A DNA stretch of 64,000 bases from Thalassospira lucentensis (GTDB lineage Bacteria > Pseudomonadota > Alphaproteobacteria > Rhodospirillales > Thalassospiraceae). Below, piece after piece: positions 52,029 to 62,682 of the stretch. Within the stretch, counting starts at the first letter, position 1; every line of letters begins with the position of its first letter. The position numbers and the translations under genes are program-made. The DNA is taken from NCBI RefSeq assembly GCF_032921865.1, contig NZ_CP136684.1:1222501-1286500 (forward strand), written 5' to 3'. The notes under the pieces were generated by a model, which made no database searches, was not told the origin of the DNA, and saw only the letters and a list, made by a program, of their open reading frames with translations.

Positions 52029-55000
52029 TTACTCCGCGGGCTGCTGCGCGTCAGCCCCATCAAGTGAACGAACCTCGTTGCGTCGGCCCATCTTGCGCAC
52101 CAGCACGTAGAACACCGGTGTCAGGATCAGACCGAAGATGGTCACACCCAGCATCCCCGAGAAGACGGCGATGCCGATGGCCTGGCGCATTTCGGAACCC
52201 GCACCGCTTGAAATCACCAGCGGGACAACGCCCATGATGAAAGCAAGCGACGTCATCAGGATCGGTCGCAGGCGCAGGCGGCTGGCTTCGATTGCCGCCT
52301 GAACGGTTGTCCGGCCCTGATGTTCAAGTTCGCGGGCAAACTCGACAATCAGGATGGCGTTCTTTGATGCCAGTCCGGCCAGAACGAACAGACTGATCTG
52401 GGTGAAGATGTTGTTGTCACCCCCAAACAGATAGACACCAAAGGCAGCCGAAAGCGTACTCATCGGGACGATCAGGATGACCGCCAGCGGCAAGGTCAGG
52501 CTTTCGTACTGGGCCGCCAGAACAAGGAAGACCAGCAGAATACAAATCGGGAAGATGAAGATTGCCGTGTTACCCGCCAGAATCTGCTGATAGGTCAGGT
52601 CGGTCCATTCATAGGATATTCCCGGTGGCAATGTTTCTTCCAGGATTTTTGTAATCGCGGCCTCGGCCTCGCCACTGGAATAACCCGGTGCGGCGTTGCC
52701 GTTCAGATCAGCCGAACGGAAGGCGTTGTAACGCATGGCGGTATCCGGACCGAATGTTTCGGATACGGAAAGAACACTGCCAAGCGGAACCATATCGCCA
52801 TCCGCATTGCGCGTTTGCAGACGCAGGATGTCTTCCGGACTGGACCGATAGGGTTTGTCCGCCTGTGCGATCACCTGATAGGTACGACCGAACTGGTTGA
52901 AGTCGTTGACATACATCGAACCCAGATAGATCTGCATGGTCCGGAAGATTTCATCGACCGGAATGCCGAGCTGCTGAACCTTTGTACGGTCAAGATTGGC
53001 CTGCAATTGCGGGACGTTGATATTGTAGCTTGAGAACACACCGGTCAGTTCAGGTGCTGCCCATGCCTTGGCCAGTACCTGTTTCATGGCGTCATCAAGC
53101 GCACGATATCCCTGGTCGCTGCGATCCTGCACCTGCAGTTTGAAACCGCCCACCGTGCCAAGACCCTGAACCGGGGGTGGCGGGAAGATGGCAACGAAGG
53201 CCTCGTCAAGTGCGGCATATTTCTGTTGCAGCTTTCCGGCAATCGCCAGCCCCGACAGATCATCGGATTTGCGTTCGGCAAAGTCGGTCAAGGTCACGAA
53301 GACGATGCCGGCACTTGAGCTATTCACAAAGCCGTTGATCGACAGGCCGGGGAAGGACACGGCACTTTCGACACCGGGTTCCGCCAATGCGATTTCAGAC
53401 ATTTCGCGAATGACTTCTTCGGTACGGTCCAGTGTCGCGCCCTGCGGCAATTGTGCAAAGCTGACCAGATATTGTTTGTCCTGCAACGGAATGAAGCCGG
53501 ATGGCAAAATCTGGAAACCCTGCCAGGTCAGAACCAGCAATCCGGCATAAACCGCCATCATGATGGTTTTCATCCCCAGCAACCGTTTGACACCCCCGCC
53601 ATACAGTTCCGTACTGCGGTTGAAGAACCGGTTGAACCAGCGGAAGAACCAGCCAAAGACAAAGTCCATGGCGCGGGTCAGCCAGTCTTTCGGTGCGTCA
53701 TGCCCTTTCAGCAGAAGTGCCGACAGAGCCGGGCTGAGCGTCAGGGAGTTGATGGTTGAAATGATCGTTGCAATGGCGATCGTCAGGGCGAACTGCTGAT
53801 AGAACTGCCCGGTCAGGCCGCTGATGAAGGCAATCGGAACGAAGACGCCGGTGATCACAAGCGAGGTCGCAATGATCGGCCCGGTGACTTCGCGCATCGC
53901 GGCCACGGTCGCATCGCGCGGCGAAAGACCACGTTCGATATTACGTTCGACGTTTTCGACCACCACGATGGCATCATCGACCACGATCCCGATTGCCAGA
54001 ATGAGCCCGAACAACGACAGCACGTTGATCGAGAATCCCAGCAACAGCATCAGGGCAAATGTCCCGATAATCGACACCGGCACGGCCAGCAGCGGAATAA
54101 TCGAGGCACGCCATGTCTGCAGGAAGATTGTCACCACTACAACAACAAGGGCAACAGCTTCGAGCAGGGTTTTGATCACCGACTTGATCGAGCTTCGAAC
54201 AAAGACGGTCGGATCGTAAACGATGCTGTATTCAAGACCTTCGGGGAAGTTTTCCTTAAGCTCCGCCATGGTTGCGCGAACGTTGCTTGAAATTTCAAGC
54301 GCGTTGGACCCCGGCGATGCAAAGATCGGAAGGGCGACGGCCGATTTGTTATCAAGCAGGGAACGCAGGGCGTATTGCTGTGCCTCCAGCTCGACCCGGG
54401 CGACATCGCCAAGACGGGTTACAGTGCCGTCTTCGTCACGATTGATGATGATTTCGGCAAATTCCTCGGGCGTTTCGAGGCGCCCGTGAACATTGATCGG
54501 CAACTGGAACTGCACACCAGTATCATACGGTGCGCCGCCAATCGTACCCGCCGCGACCTGCACGTTCTGGCTTTGAATGGCTGAAACAACATCGCCCGCG
54601 GTCAGGCCGCGTTCGGCAACCTTGTCCGGATTAAGCCAGATGCGCATCGCGTAGTCACCCGACCCGAACAGACCGACCTGCCCGACGCCCTTGATGCGGG
54701 CCAGCTGATCCTTGACATTCAGGGTCGCGTAGTTGCGCAGATAAAGCATGTCATAGCGGTCATTTGGCGAGAGCAGATGCACCACCATCGTCAGATCCGG
54801 GGACTGCTTTGACACCGTCACGCCAAGCTGACGGACGATATCAGGCAAACGCGGTTCGGCCTGCGATACCCTGTTCTGGACTTTTTGCTGTGCCAGATCG
54901 GGATCGGTCCCGATTTCAAAGGTCACGGTCAGGCTGAGACGGCCATCGGTCGTTGCCAGCGAGTTGACATACAGCATCCCCTCGACCCCGTTGATCTGTT

Positions 55001-55208
55001 CTTCAAGCGGGGAGGCGACGGTTTGCGCAATTTCAGCCGGGTTTGCACCGGGGAATTGCGCTTCGACCACGACGGTCGGCGGCACGACTTCCGGATATTC
55101 GGAAATCGGCAAATTCAGCATGGCAATTAAACCTGATAACAATATCAGGACGGATAGAACGCCAGCGAAAATCGGGCGATCCACAAAGAATCTGGATATA
55201 TTCTGCAT
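52029..55208 (-). CDS. RND multidrug efflux permease (AcrB/HAE1 type)
   Basis: Inner-membrane drug:proton antiporter of 1059 residues, the HAE1 length. Twelve membrane helices and two large periplasmic loops are evident. The proton-relay Asp pair is in LAIGIVVDDAIVVVENVERN (helix 4). FFVDRPIFAGVLSVLILLSG is the standard N-terminal helix. FVLAGLASKNAILIVEFARE is helix 10 with the relay Lys. It forms a tripartite pump with the adaptor encoded just upstream. No outer-membrane channel gene is adjacent, so a TolC-like protein must come from elsewhere. Confidence 0.97.
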   Translation of the reverse strand: MQNISRFFVDRPIFAGVLSVLILLSGLIAMLNLPISEYPEVVPPTVVVEAQFPGANPAEIAQTVASPLEEQINGVEGMLYVNSLATTDGRLSLTVTFEIGTDPDLAQQKVQNRVSQAEPRLPDIVRQLGVTVSKQSPDLTMVVHLLSPNDRYDMLYLRNYATLNVKDQLARIKGVGQVGLFGSGDYAMRIWLNPDKVAERGLTAGDVVSAIQSQNVQVAAGTIGGAPYDTGVQFQLPINVHGRLETPEEFAEIIINRDEDGTVTRLGDVARVELEAQQYALRSLLDNKSAVALPIFASPGSNALEISSNVRATMAELKENFPEGLEYSIVYDPTVFVRSSIKSVIKTLLEAVALVVVVVTIFLQTWRASIIPLLAVPVSIIGTFALMLLLGFSINVLSLFGLILAIGIVVDDAIVVVENVERNIERGLSPRDATVAAMREVTGPIIATSLVITGVFVPIAFISGLTGQFYQQFALTIAIATIISTINSLTLSPALSALLLKGHDAPKDWLTRAMDFVFGWFFRWFNRFFNRSTELYGGGVKRLLGMKTIMMAVYAGLLVLTWQGFQILPSGFIPLQDKQYLVSFAQLPQGATLDRTEEVIREMSEIALAEPGVESAVSFPGLSINGFVNSSSAGIVFVTLTDFAERKSDDLSGLAIAGKLQQKYAALDEAFVAIFPPPPVQGLGTVGGFKLQVQDRSDQGYRALDDAMKQVLAKAWAAPELTGVFSSYNINVPQLQANLDRTKVQQLGIPVDEIFRTMQIYLGSMYVNDFNQFGRTYQVIAQADKPYRSSPEDILRLQTRNADGDMVPLGSVLSVSETFGPDTAMRYNAFRSADLNGNAAPGYSSGEAEAAITKILEETLPPGISYEWTDLTYQQILAGNTAIFIFPICILLVFLVLAAQYESLTLPLAVILIVPMSTLSAAFGVYLFGGDNNIFTQISLFVLAGLASKNAILIVEFARELEHQGRTTVQAAIEASRLRLRPILMTSLAFIMGVVPLVISSGAGSEMRQAIGIAVFSGMLGVTIFGLILTPVFYVLVRKMGRRNEVRSLDGADAQQPAE

Positions 55209-55246
55209 AACGGTCAGCCTAGTCTTTGCGCGCAGTCAAGCATCCG

Positions 55247-56413
55247 TCAGGATGCCGAGGCCTGCAGAATTTCAGGAGCAACAGGCATACCGGGTCGAAC
55301 TTTCATGATCCCGTTCACAATCACCATGTCACCGGGTTCAAGCCCGGATGTCACGATGCGGCGCCCGTCAACTTCGGAACCCAACGTCACCTGACGATAG
55401 GCAACCGTGTTATCCGACTGGACCACGTAAACGAATTTACGGTCCTGATCGGTGCTGATTGCTTCTGGTGAAATCAGGATGACATCCTTTTGGCCCGGTG
55501 TACCAAGCTGCAGGCTGGCGAAGCTTCCGGGCAGCAAGGCGCCGTTGCTGTTTTCAAACAGGGCACGGGTGCGGATGGTACCGGTACGGGTATCAATCCG
55601 GTTATCAAAGCTGTGAACAAAGCCCGAAATGGTTTCGCCACCGGCGACAGTCATGCGAACCGGGATTTGCTGTGCTGCACCGCCGACCTTGTTGGCATCA
55701 TAAATGCTGGCGAAATAGGTTTGTTCGTCCAGATCGAAATCGGCATAGATTTTCCCGGTCGAGACAATCGTGGTCAGTACCGGGGCGTTCGGCCCGGCAT
55801 TCACCTGATTGCCGACGGTCAGTTCGACACGGCTGACGCGGCCATCAATCGGTGCCTTGACAAAGGCATGATCAAATTCGATTTCGGCAAGCTCAAGCTG
55901 CGCCAAGGCGCGATTGACCTGGCTTTGAGCGACCTGATGGGTGTTGACGCGTTCGTCAAAGACACGTTTGGAAACGGTGCCATTGGCCACCAGTTTCTCG
56001 GCACGTGCCTTTTCCTTGGCAGCAAGCGACAGGGTCTGGCGGGCAGCAGCCAGTTCGGCCTTGGCTTCGTCAACAGCGGCCTTGTAAGTGCGGGGATCGA
56101 TGACTGCCAGAATATCGCCTTCCTTGACGATCTGGCCGTCTTCGAAGCGGATATCAACAATGGCACCACTGACCTGCGGGCGAAGCTGGACTTCCTCAAC
56201 CGCGCTCAGACGGCCGGAGAAATTGTTCCACAGCCTTACGGACTGGCTATGGACGCCTTGGACGGTAACAGGGGTGATTTGCGGTTCGGCCTGTGCGACG
56301 GCTTCGTCGGCACCGGCGGAACCAATCATGCTAAGCCCGTAACCACCGGCAGCAATCGCAACGATTGCAGCTGTGGCTGGCAGCAACATTCTCAGTTTGG
56401 ATCGTGATTGCAT
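55247..56413 (-). CDS. RND efflux periplasmic adaptor (AcrA/MexA type)
   Basis: Membrane-fusion protein of 388 residues from ATG 56413. The N-terminal helix MLLPATAAIVAIAAGGYGLS anchors it; there is no lipobox Cys. Barrel-sandwich halves (GAIVDIRFEDGQIVKEGDIL; FVKAPIDGRVSRVELTVGNQ) flank a coiled-coil hairpin (about residues 105-165), followed by beta-barrel and membrane-proximal domains. It links the permease to an outer-membrane channel. It lies between the TetR gene and the pump gene, 38 bases before the latter. Confidence 0.95.
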   Translation of the reverse strand: MQSRSKLRMLLPATAAIVAIAAGGYGLSMIGSAGADEAVAQAEPQITPVTVQGVHSQSVRLWNNFSGRLSAVEEVQLRPQVSGAIVDIRFEDGQIVKEGDILAVIDPRTYKAAVDEAKAELAAARQTLSLAAKEKARAEKLVANGTVSKRVFDERVNTHQVAQSQVNRALAQLELAEIEFDHAFVKAPIDGRVSRVELTVGNQVNAGPNAPVLTTIVSTGKIYADFDLDEQTYFASIYDANKVGGAAQQIPVRMTVAGGETISGFVHSFDNRIDTRTGTIRTRALFENSNGALLPGSFASLQLGTPGQKDVILISPEAISTDQDRKFVYVVQSDNTVAYRQVTLGSEVDGRRIVTSGLEPGDMVIVNGIMKVRPGMPVAPEILQASAS

Positions 56414-56470
56414 CTTTCCATTTCCCAATAGCGTTACCCGCGCATTCGCGGACAGAATAACGGGAAGATG

Positions 56471-56485
56471 CGTACCGATCGGTTT
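56471..56485. promoter_or_regulatory. Likely TetR operator before the efflux operon
   Basis: CGTACCGATCGGTTT contains the perfect palindrome ACCGATCGGT (56474-56483). A closely related site lies upstream of tetR itself (57228-57242). Confidence 0.65.
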
Positions 56486-56536
56486 GTTCGCAAGAGCGAA
56501 ATGAAAAAAAATTGCAGTCGTTCTAAATTTTACGGA

Positions 56537-57190
56537 TTATTCGGCAGCCGACAACGGGGCCTCTTTGGCCTTCATATCCCTGAATTCACAGCGCAAATCA
56601 AGGATTCGGCAGATGCCGACACGCAAATCAGACCGAACAGTATCGGCACAGTTAAAAACCTTGCCATATGTCAGCGTGCCATGCACGAACTGGAAAACAA
56701 GACGCGCAAGAGTCGTGACGTCGGCATCGCCCGAAAGCATGCCTTCGCCCTTCAGGCCACGAATCATCGAGGCAAGATACTTGATCTGTTCCTCGGCCAG
56801 TTCGCGCGAACAGTCCTGAATTTCGATATCTTCGGGGCCGACCTGGCCACCGGCGGTAAAGATGGGGCAGACACAGACCTCTGTATCGCCCGGTACGCCC
56901 TGCGTTTTCTGCTTGTTCATGACCAGGTCGATATAGCGATTCAACTGATCAAGCGGGGCGATTTCAGGGGAAAAGATGGATCTGAGTTCATCCTTGCCCT
57001 TGTCCCAGTGATGACGGGCAGAGGCGGCAAACAGGGCGGCCTTGCTGTCAAAATGATGATAGAATGCGCCCTTGGTGACCCCTGCATGCTTGCAGACATC
57101 ACTGACACCAATATCGTGATAACTGCTGGTCCATAGCAATTGTATGGCTGTCTCCAGCAGCTTTGTCCGGGTCTCGGCAGCGTTCCTCAT
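56537..57190 (-). CDS. TetR/AcrR-family repressor of the efflux pump
   Basis: A 217-residue repressor from ATG 57190 (the frame extends to a TTG at 57223). The helix-turn-helix is at about residues 20-50: YHDIGVSDVCKHAGVTKGAF then YHHFDSKAALFAA. The ligand domain has a CVCPIF pair of cysteines near residue 108 that could sense electrophiles or redox state. It is upstream of the adaptor and pump genes on the same strand, and similar operator-like sites precede both it and the adaptor gene, so it most likely represses both. Confidence 0.92.
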   Translation of the reverse strand: MRNAAETRTKLLETAIQLLWTSSYHDIGVSDVCKHAGVTKGAFYHHFDSKAALFAASARHHWDKGKDELRSIFSPEIAPLDQLNRYIDLVMNKQKTQGVPGDTEVCVCPIFTAGGQVGPEDIEIQDCSRELAEEQIKYLASMIRGLKGEGMLSGDADVTTLARLVFQFVHGTLTYGKVFNCADTVRSDLRVGICRILDLRCEFRDMKAKEAPLSAAE

Positions 57191-57227
57191 TTTCACACCA
57201 TTTTTTTCGTCTTCTGTATTCAATATA

Positions 57228-57242
57228 CGTACCGGTTGGTAT
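57228..57242. promoter_or_regulatory. Likely TetR autoregulatory operator
   Basis: CGTACCGGTTGGTAT, 38 bases before the chosen tetR ATG, matches 11 of the 13 leading bases of the site at 56471. The rest of 57243-57417 shows no gene. Confidence 0.6.
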
Positions 57243-57417
57243 TTTTCAAGGCTTCCACGGCCTTTATTGTATTTTCATCATATAAAAACGGCAGGAGGAT
57301 GACAGTAAATTAAATCGATTCAATTACTTCGCGGCCAGCACCCTCTTTAAAAAAGTTGCCAACCAACTGGCATCCGGGTGCTCCTGACATTTCGGGAGAT
57401 ATCCACACTCTGGCGAA

Positions 57418-57456
57418 GCCAAAAAAAAGAGGGCACCGAAGCGCCCCCTTTTTGCG
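57418..57456 (-). terminator. Terminator after the glutamate dehydrogenase gene
   Basis: On the minus strand AAAAAGGGGGCGC pairs, with two mismatches, with GTGCCCTCTTTTT around a TTCG loop, followed by a T run. Confidence 0.8.
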
Positions 57457-57475
57457 AAAATCCGTGACGGGCCGA

Positions 57476-60400
57476 TCAGCCGCCGACCATGGCCCTGATC
57501 TGACGGTTGGCCACCGTGATCATCGACAGGTCGATCTGCCCTGCGGCACGCAGTTCGTCGATCAATTGGTCACAACGTGCACAGCCGCGCTGATGATCAT
57601 CAACCCATTTCCGGACCAGATCACCACCAACCGTGCCGTTCTTGCCGGAAGCAAGCACCACACGCGTCAGTTCGCGTTGATGACCAAACAGATCATCAAT
57701 CGCGGCTGCACGGGCCAGTTTCTGCCAATGGGTTTCGGCTTCGATGGACTCGGCTGCTGCGCGCAGCAGGCCAAGCTGGAAGCGTGCGCCGATGGCAAAA
57801 TAGGTTGCCCCGACATCGATGACATCACGCCCGGTTGCCTCGGCGATGCGGACGATATCGCAAACGGCGACCATCTGCTGCATCGCTGCCACCCGGCGCG
57901 CCAGATCTTCGGGCACACCCCGGTCGATCAGGGATTGCGATTTCTGATCCAGGGTCGTGCGGAAGGCCGCATCGGCAGGAACGATATCGTCAAACGCCTC
58001 GATCACCTTGGCAACCGCCGGACGGAACAGCGCAATCTTTGCCCCGACATTCAATTCCTCGCAATTGCGCAGGAACCACAGGGTCACATCTTCGACCATG
58101 CGATTGATGTAGGAGAACATCGCGATCTGGACCTTGGCATCGACCTTGTTATCGAGGGCCTCGATACCCGACCACAGTTTGCGCAGACCAAACACCGCAC
58201 GGGTAATCAGATAACCGCGCGATACATCCACCGCCGAAAGCCCGGTTGCCTCCATCATGTCATGCACGAAGGTCCCGCCAACGCGGTTGACCAGACTGTT
58301 GGTCCCCACGGTTGCGATGATTTCGCGTTTCAGACGATGGTTGGAAATCGCCGCGCTGTATTTTTTACGAACTGCCGTCGGGAAATACCGCACCAGTTCC
58401 TCGACAAGGATCGGATCATCGGGCAGATCGGATTTAAGCACCTCGTCATACAGCCACAGCTTGGCATAAGGCATCAGAACCGAGATTTCCGGACGGGTAA
58501 GACCCTGATGGGCCGCCGTGCGACGTGCCAGTTCCTCGTCATCGGGAAGATATTCGATTTCCCGGTTCAGGCGACCTTCGCGTTCGAGCATCCGGATCAG
58601 GCGAACCTGCGCATCAAGCGCATCCCCGCCCCCGGCAAAGGCGTTCGAGATCGCCTGGCTTTGCAGATAGTTGTCACGCAGCACCAGATCGCCGACCTCG
58701 TCGGTCATTTCGACCAGCAGTTTGTTACGCTGCTTTTCGGTCATGTCGCCGGCGGCCACCACCTCGCCCACGAGGATCTTGATATTGACCTCGTGATCCG
58801 AGCAGTTGACCCCCGCGGCATTATCGATGGCGTCTGTATTCAACCGTCCGCCAGCATGGGCATACTCGATACGACCGCGCTGTGTGCAGCCAAGGTTGGC
58901 ACCCTCGCCAATGACCTTTGCGCGGATATCCTTGCCATTGATGCGAATGGCATCGTTGGCGCGGTCCCCGGCATCGGCATTCGATTCCGTCGATGATTTG
59001 ATATAGGTCCCGATCCCGCCGAACCACAGAAGTTCGACATCGGATTTCAGGATGGCTTTCATCATCTCGGCCGGTGTTACCTTGCCGGTGCCAAGATCAA
59101 GCAGCTTGCGGACCTCAGGCGAGGGATCAAGCGTCTTGGCCTTGCGGTCAAAGATTTCGCCGCCCTTTGACAGGACTTTGGTATCGTAATCGGCCCAGCT
59201 TGAACGCGGCATGTCAAACAGGCGCTGCCGTTCGGCAAAGCTTTTCGCGAGATCCGGGTTGGGATCGACGAAAATATGCATATGGTTGAAGGCGGCAACC
59301 AGCTTGATCTGTTCGGACAACAGCATGCCGTTGCCAAACACGTCACCCGACATATCGCCCACACCGGCAACGGTGAAGGGTTCTTTCTGGATGTCCTTGC
59401 CGATTTCGCGGAAATGACGTTTGACCGATTCCCACGCACCGCGTGCGGTAATGCCCATTTTCTTGTGGTCATAGCCCTGCGAACCGCCCGATGCGAAGGC
59501 ATCGTCCAGCCAGAAGCCATAATCACGGGCAACACCATTGGCGATATCCGAGAAGGTTGCGGTACCTTTATCCGCCGCAACAACCAGATAGGGATCATCG
59601 TCATCAAGACGGCGCACACGTTCCGGCGGGATGATGTCGCCACCGACAATATTGTCGGTAATATCAAGCATCCCGGACATCAGCGTTTTGTAACAGGCAA
59701 TGCCTTCTTCAAGGAATGCTTCGCGACCACCATCGACCGGGGGCCGTTTAACGACAAAGCCACCCTTGGAACCGACCGGCACGATGACCGCGTTCTTGAC
59801 CATCTGGGCCTTGACCAGACCCAGAATTTCAGTGCGGAAATCTTCCTGACGGTCTGACCAGCGGATACCGCCACGGGCCACCGGGCCACCACGCAGATGG
59901 ACGGCCTCGACCCGCGGCGAGTAGACAAATATTTCGCGCCAAGGACGCGGAAGCGGCAGATCTTCTACCATGCCGGAATTGAATTTTACCGACAGATAGG
60001 GTTTCGGATTGCCGTCCTTGCCATACTGGAAATAGTTGGTGCGAAGCGTTGATTGAACGAGGTTGAGGAAGGCGCGCAGAATGCGATCCTCGTCCGGGTT
60101 CATCACATCTTCAAGGCGGGTGATGATATCGCCTTCGATGGCTTCGGCTTCGACGGCCAGCCCCGGATCACGATCCGGATCAAAGCGCGCAATGAACAGA
60201 TCAACAATCGTTGCCGCAAGACCCGCATTATTGGCGAGTGTTTTGGCCATGTAATCCTGCGAGAAGGCCGATCCCATCTGGCGCATGTATCGGGCATAGG
60301 TCCGCAGGATGACGACTTCGCGCCAATGCAGCCCGCCCAGCAGAACAAGACGGTTAAAGGCGTCGTTTTCGACTTCGCCATGCCACATGCGAATGAAAAG

Positions 60401-62311
60401 TTCCTGGAACTTGTCACGCACATCATGCAGGTGGAATTCGCCGTCAACCAGCACCCCGAAATCGTGAATGCGGACATTCACATCGGTATCGCGCGGTTCG
60501 ACCTTGAAGGGGTTCTCGGTGATGACCTTGAGCCCCATGTTTTCCAGCATCGGCAAGACGTCGGAAAGCGGCACCGGTGCACCGGGGTTGTATATCTTGA
60601 AGCGCAGTTCATTCTCGGCCGCTTCGATCGGGCGATACAGGTTCACCCGCAGGTCCGATGATTTGATCACATCCTCGATACGGTCGATATCAAGAGCCGC
60701 GGTATCAACACCGAAACGATCACGATAGTCGCCCGTGAAACTTTCGCCGTAACGACGGTAAAGTGCCAGACCGCGTTCTTCGCCCATTTCACGCACCAGC
60801 ACCTGACGCAGGGTATCGGCCCAGTCACGTGCGGTTTCAACAAGCTGGCGTTCGATATCGGCAACATTGTATTCCGGCAGTTCGCCCGGCGTGGTTTTGA
60901 CTAGAAGGTGCAACCGCGCAAGGGGGCTATCGCCGATCAGGGTGTAATGTGCCGTGACCTTGCCATCAAAGGCGGCTTCGATCACCGACTGGAACTTCAT
61001 ACGAAGCTTGGTCGAGAACCGATCCCGCGGGCAGAAAACCTGACAGGAAACAAAGCGTTCAAAGGCATCACGACGCACGAACAGTGCGATCCGCTGGCGT
61101 TCCTGCAAATGCAGGATGCCCATGCAGATATGATACAGATCATCAAGTTCGATCTGGAACAGTTCATCGCGCGGGAAGGTTTCAAGGATATTGACCAGCG
61201 CCTTGGCATCGTGGCTGGCTGGCGGGAAGCCGGCGCGCTTGATGGTTTCGGCAAGCTTCATGCGCAGAAGCGGGATCAGACGCGGGCTGAGGTTATAGGC
61301 GACCGAGGTAAACAGACCGACAAACAGATGCTGGCCGATGACCTTGCCATCGTCATCAAACTGTTTGACCACAATGGTATCAAGATGCACCGGACGGTGC
61401 ACGGTTGACTGTTTATTGGCCTTGGTCACCATCAGAAGGCTTGGCTGTGCCACAAAGGCCTGCACTTCGGACGACAGATTGCCGATCTGGCGCAGTTCGT
61501 CAAAGATGTGGGTGCCTTCGCGGCGCAGAATCCCGAGCTGGCTTTGGGGATTAACGTCCACCTTGGCTTTCTTGCCCGTACCGCTGAATTTATATTCGCG
61601 ATAGCCAAGGAAGGTGAAATGGTCGTTATGAACCCAGCCCAGGAAGTCCTGGGCTTCTTTCTGGTCTTCTGCGGAAATACCGGTTGGTGCGGTTCTGATG
61701 CCTTCCAGAACTTCGGCGACTTTTGACAGCATTGCCTGCCAGTCTTCGACCGAAAGACTGACATCGGTCAGAACATCTTCCAGACGGTCACGGATTTTCT
61801 GCAGAACGGCTTCGTCGGTCTGTTCGTCAATTTCAAGATGCATCACGGATTCACGCGGTGCATCCGAGCTTTCGACAGCTTCGACCGACTGCAATTCACC
61901 ACGATCATCACGCGCGATACGCATGATCGGGTGGATTACCAAATGAACCGTCAGGTCGAATTCGTGAAGGGCAGACGTCACGGAATCCACAAGGAACGGC
62001 ATATCGGTGTTGATCATCTCGATCACGGTGTGATCGGATTTCCAGCCATGCTCTTCAAGATCGGGGTTATAGACCCGGATCTTGGCGGCATTGGCCGATG
62101 GGCGCTTTTGCGCGAATTTGTATAAAGTCAGTGCCGCGCCATAGAGCGAGTCGACGGATCGACCTGCCATGTCGTCAGGCGGTACATCCTTGTAAAAAAG
62201 GCGAACGAATGCTTCTGCATCCTTCGCCATCTTACCGGTCAAGCGTTGCTGGATCTGTTCGACAACCTTGTCGATGACTTCCCGTTTCGGGTCGTCGCTT
62301 CGGGCTTTCAT
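57476..62311 (-). CDS. gdhB: NAD-dependent glutamate dehydrogenase (large, about 180 kDa)
   Basis: Oxidative deamination of glutamate to 2-oxoglutarate and ammonia with NAD+. 1611 residues, typical of the large L-180 class. ATG at 62311 has AGGGA upstream. The regulatory N-terminal half (ACT-like regions, about residues 1-700) precedes the catalytic core, where RGGIRWSDRQEDFRTEILGL and KNAVIVPVGSKGGFVVKR hold the substrate-binding Lys residues and VAADKGTATFSDIANGVARD and GIGTYIKSSTE belong to the dehydrogenase fold. It feeds glutamate, including that from the hut pathway, into the TCA cycle. Single gene with its own terminator. Confidence 0.97.
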   Translation of the reverse strand: MKARSDDPKREVIDKVVEQIQQRLTGKMAKDAEAFVRLFYKDVPPDDMAGRSVDSLYGAALTLYKFAQKRPSANAAKIRVYNPDLEEHGWKSDHTVIEMINTDMPFLVDSVTSALHEFDLTVHLVIHPIMRIARDDRGELQSVEAVESSDAPRESVMHLEIDEQTDEAVLQKIRDRLEDVLTDVSLSVEDWQAMLSKVAEVLEGIRTAPTGISAEDQKEAQDFLGWVHNDHFTFLGYREYKFSGTGKKAKVDVNPQSQLGILRREGTHIFDELRQIGNLSSEVQAFVAQPSLLMVTKANKQSTVHRPVHLDTIVVKQFDDDGKVIGQHLFVGLFTSVAYNLSPRLIPLLRMKLAETIKRAGFPPASHDAKALVNILETFPRDELFQIELDDLYHICMGILHLQERQRIALFVRRDAFERFVSCQVFCPRDRFSTKLRMKFQSVIEAAFDGKVTAHYTLIGDSPLARLHLLVKTTPGELPEYNVADIERQLVETARDWADTLRQVLVREMGEERGLALYRRYGESFTGDYRDRFGVDTAALDIDRIEDVIKSSDLRVNLYRPIEAAENELRFKIYNPGAPVPLSDVLPMLENMGLKVITENPFKVEPRDTDVNVRIHDFGVLVDGEFHLHDVRDKFQELFIRMWHGEVENDAFNRLVLLGGLHWREVVILRTYARYMRQMGSAFSQDYMAKTLANNAGLAATIVDLFIARFDPDRDPGLAVEAEAIEGDIITRLEDVMNPDEDRILRAFLNLVQSTLRTNYFQYGKDGNPKPYLSVKFNSGMVEDLPLPRPWREIFVYSPRVEAVHLRGGPVARGGIRWSDRQEDFRTEILGLVKAQMVKNAVIVPVGSKGGFVVKRPPVDGGREAFLEEGIACYKTLMSGMLDITDNIVGGDIIPPERVRRLDDDDPYLVVAADKGTATFSDIANGVARDYGFWLDDAFASGGSQGYDHKKMGITARGAWESVKRHFREIGKDIQKEPFTVAGVGDMSGDVFGNGMLLSEQIKLVAAFNHMHIFVDPNPDLAKSFAERQRLFDMPRSSWADYDTKVLSKGGEIFDRKAKTLDPSPEVRKLLDLGTGKVTPAEMMKAILKSDVELLWFGGIGTYIKSSTESNADAGDRANDAIRINGKDIRAKVIGEGANLGCTQRGRIEYAHAGGRLNTDAIDNAAGVNCSDHEVNIKILVGEVVAAGDMTEKQRNKLLVEMTDEVGDLVLRDNYLQSQAISNAFAGGGDALDAQVRLIRMLEREGRLNREIEYLPDDEELARRTAAHQGLTRPEISVLMPYAKLWLYDEVLKSDLPDDPILVEELVRYFPTAVRKKYSAAISNHRLKREIIATVGTNSLVNRVGGTFVHDMMEATGLSAVDVSRGYLITRAVFGLRKLWSGIEALDNKVDAKVQIAMFSYINRMVEDVTLWFLRNCEELNVGAKIALFRPAVAKVIEAFDDIVPADAAFRTTLDQKSQSLIDRGVPEDLARRVAAMQQMVAVCDIVRIAEATGRDVIDVGATYFAIGARFQLGLLRAAAESIEAETHWQKLARAAAIDDLFGHQRELTRVVLASGKNGTVGGDLVRKWVDDHQRGCARCDQLIDELRAAGQIDLSMITVANRQIRAMVGG

Positions 62312-62682
62312 GTCCAATTTCCCTTTTTATCGGTTCTGTTTGCCAGAACCGAAGTGCCGACCTTTGCGGGCGGCACTACACACCTCGGATGTCACATGTA
62401 TTTGGGAAGACAACCTGAAGTTCCCCACACCCGGAAATGACGGAAAACTGCAGCTTCCTTCCAAGGCTACACATAGCGGATCATCTGCCTAAAAACTATG
62501 CTTCTGCACAAAAAAAAATCGTTCGCTCAATAGGTTCCGATCGACGGAACCCTGTATTCCAATTGGGGATTGTCACAGAATTTTACACTTTGCTGCGCTG
62601 CAAAATCATCTAAGCTTTATCTGGTGCGCGAATCAGAAGTCCGTTTCGCATCCGCAAAACACAATAAAGCAGGAGATGCCAA
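62312..62682. other. Intergenic region between gdhB and fabI
   Basis: About 370 bases with divergent promoters expected. A short inverted repeat GGTTCC/GGAACC lies at about 62535-62552. I see no gene and no clear RNA. Confidence 0.4.

Noticed and set aside
57356-58996. 546-codon plus-strand frame opposite the glutamate dehydrogenase gene
   Set aside because: It lies within a certain gene on the other strand, its product is His/Arg/Gln-rich without any domain, and it arises from codon bias in the opposite frame.
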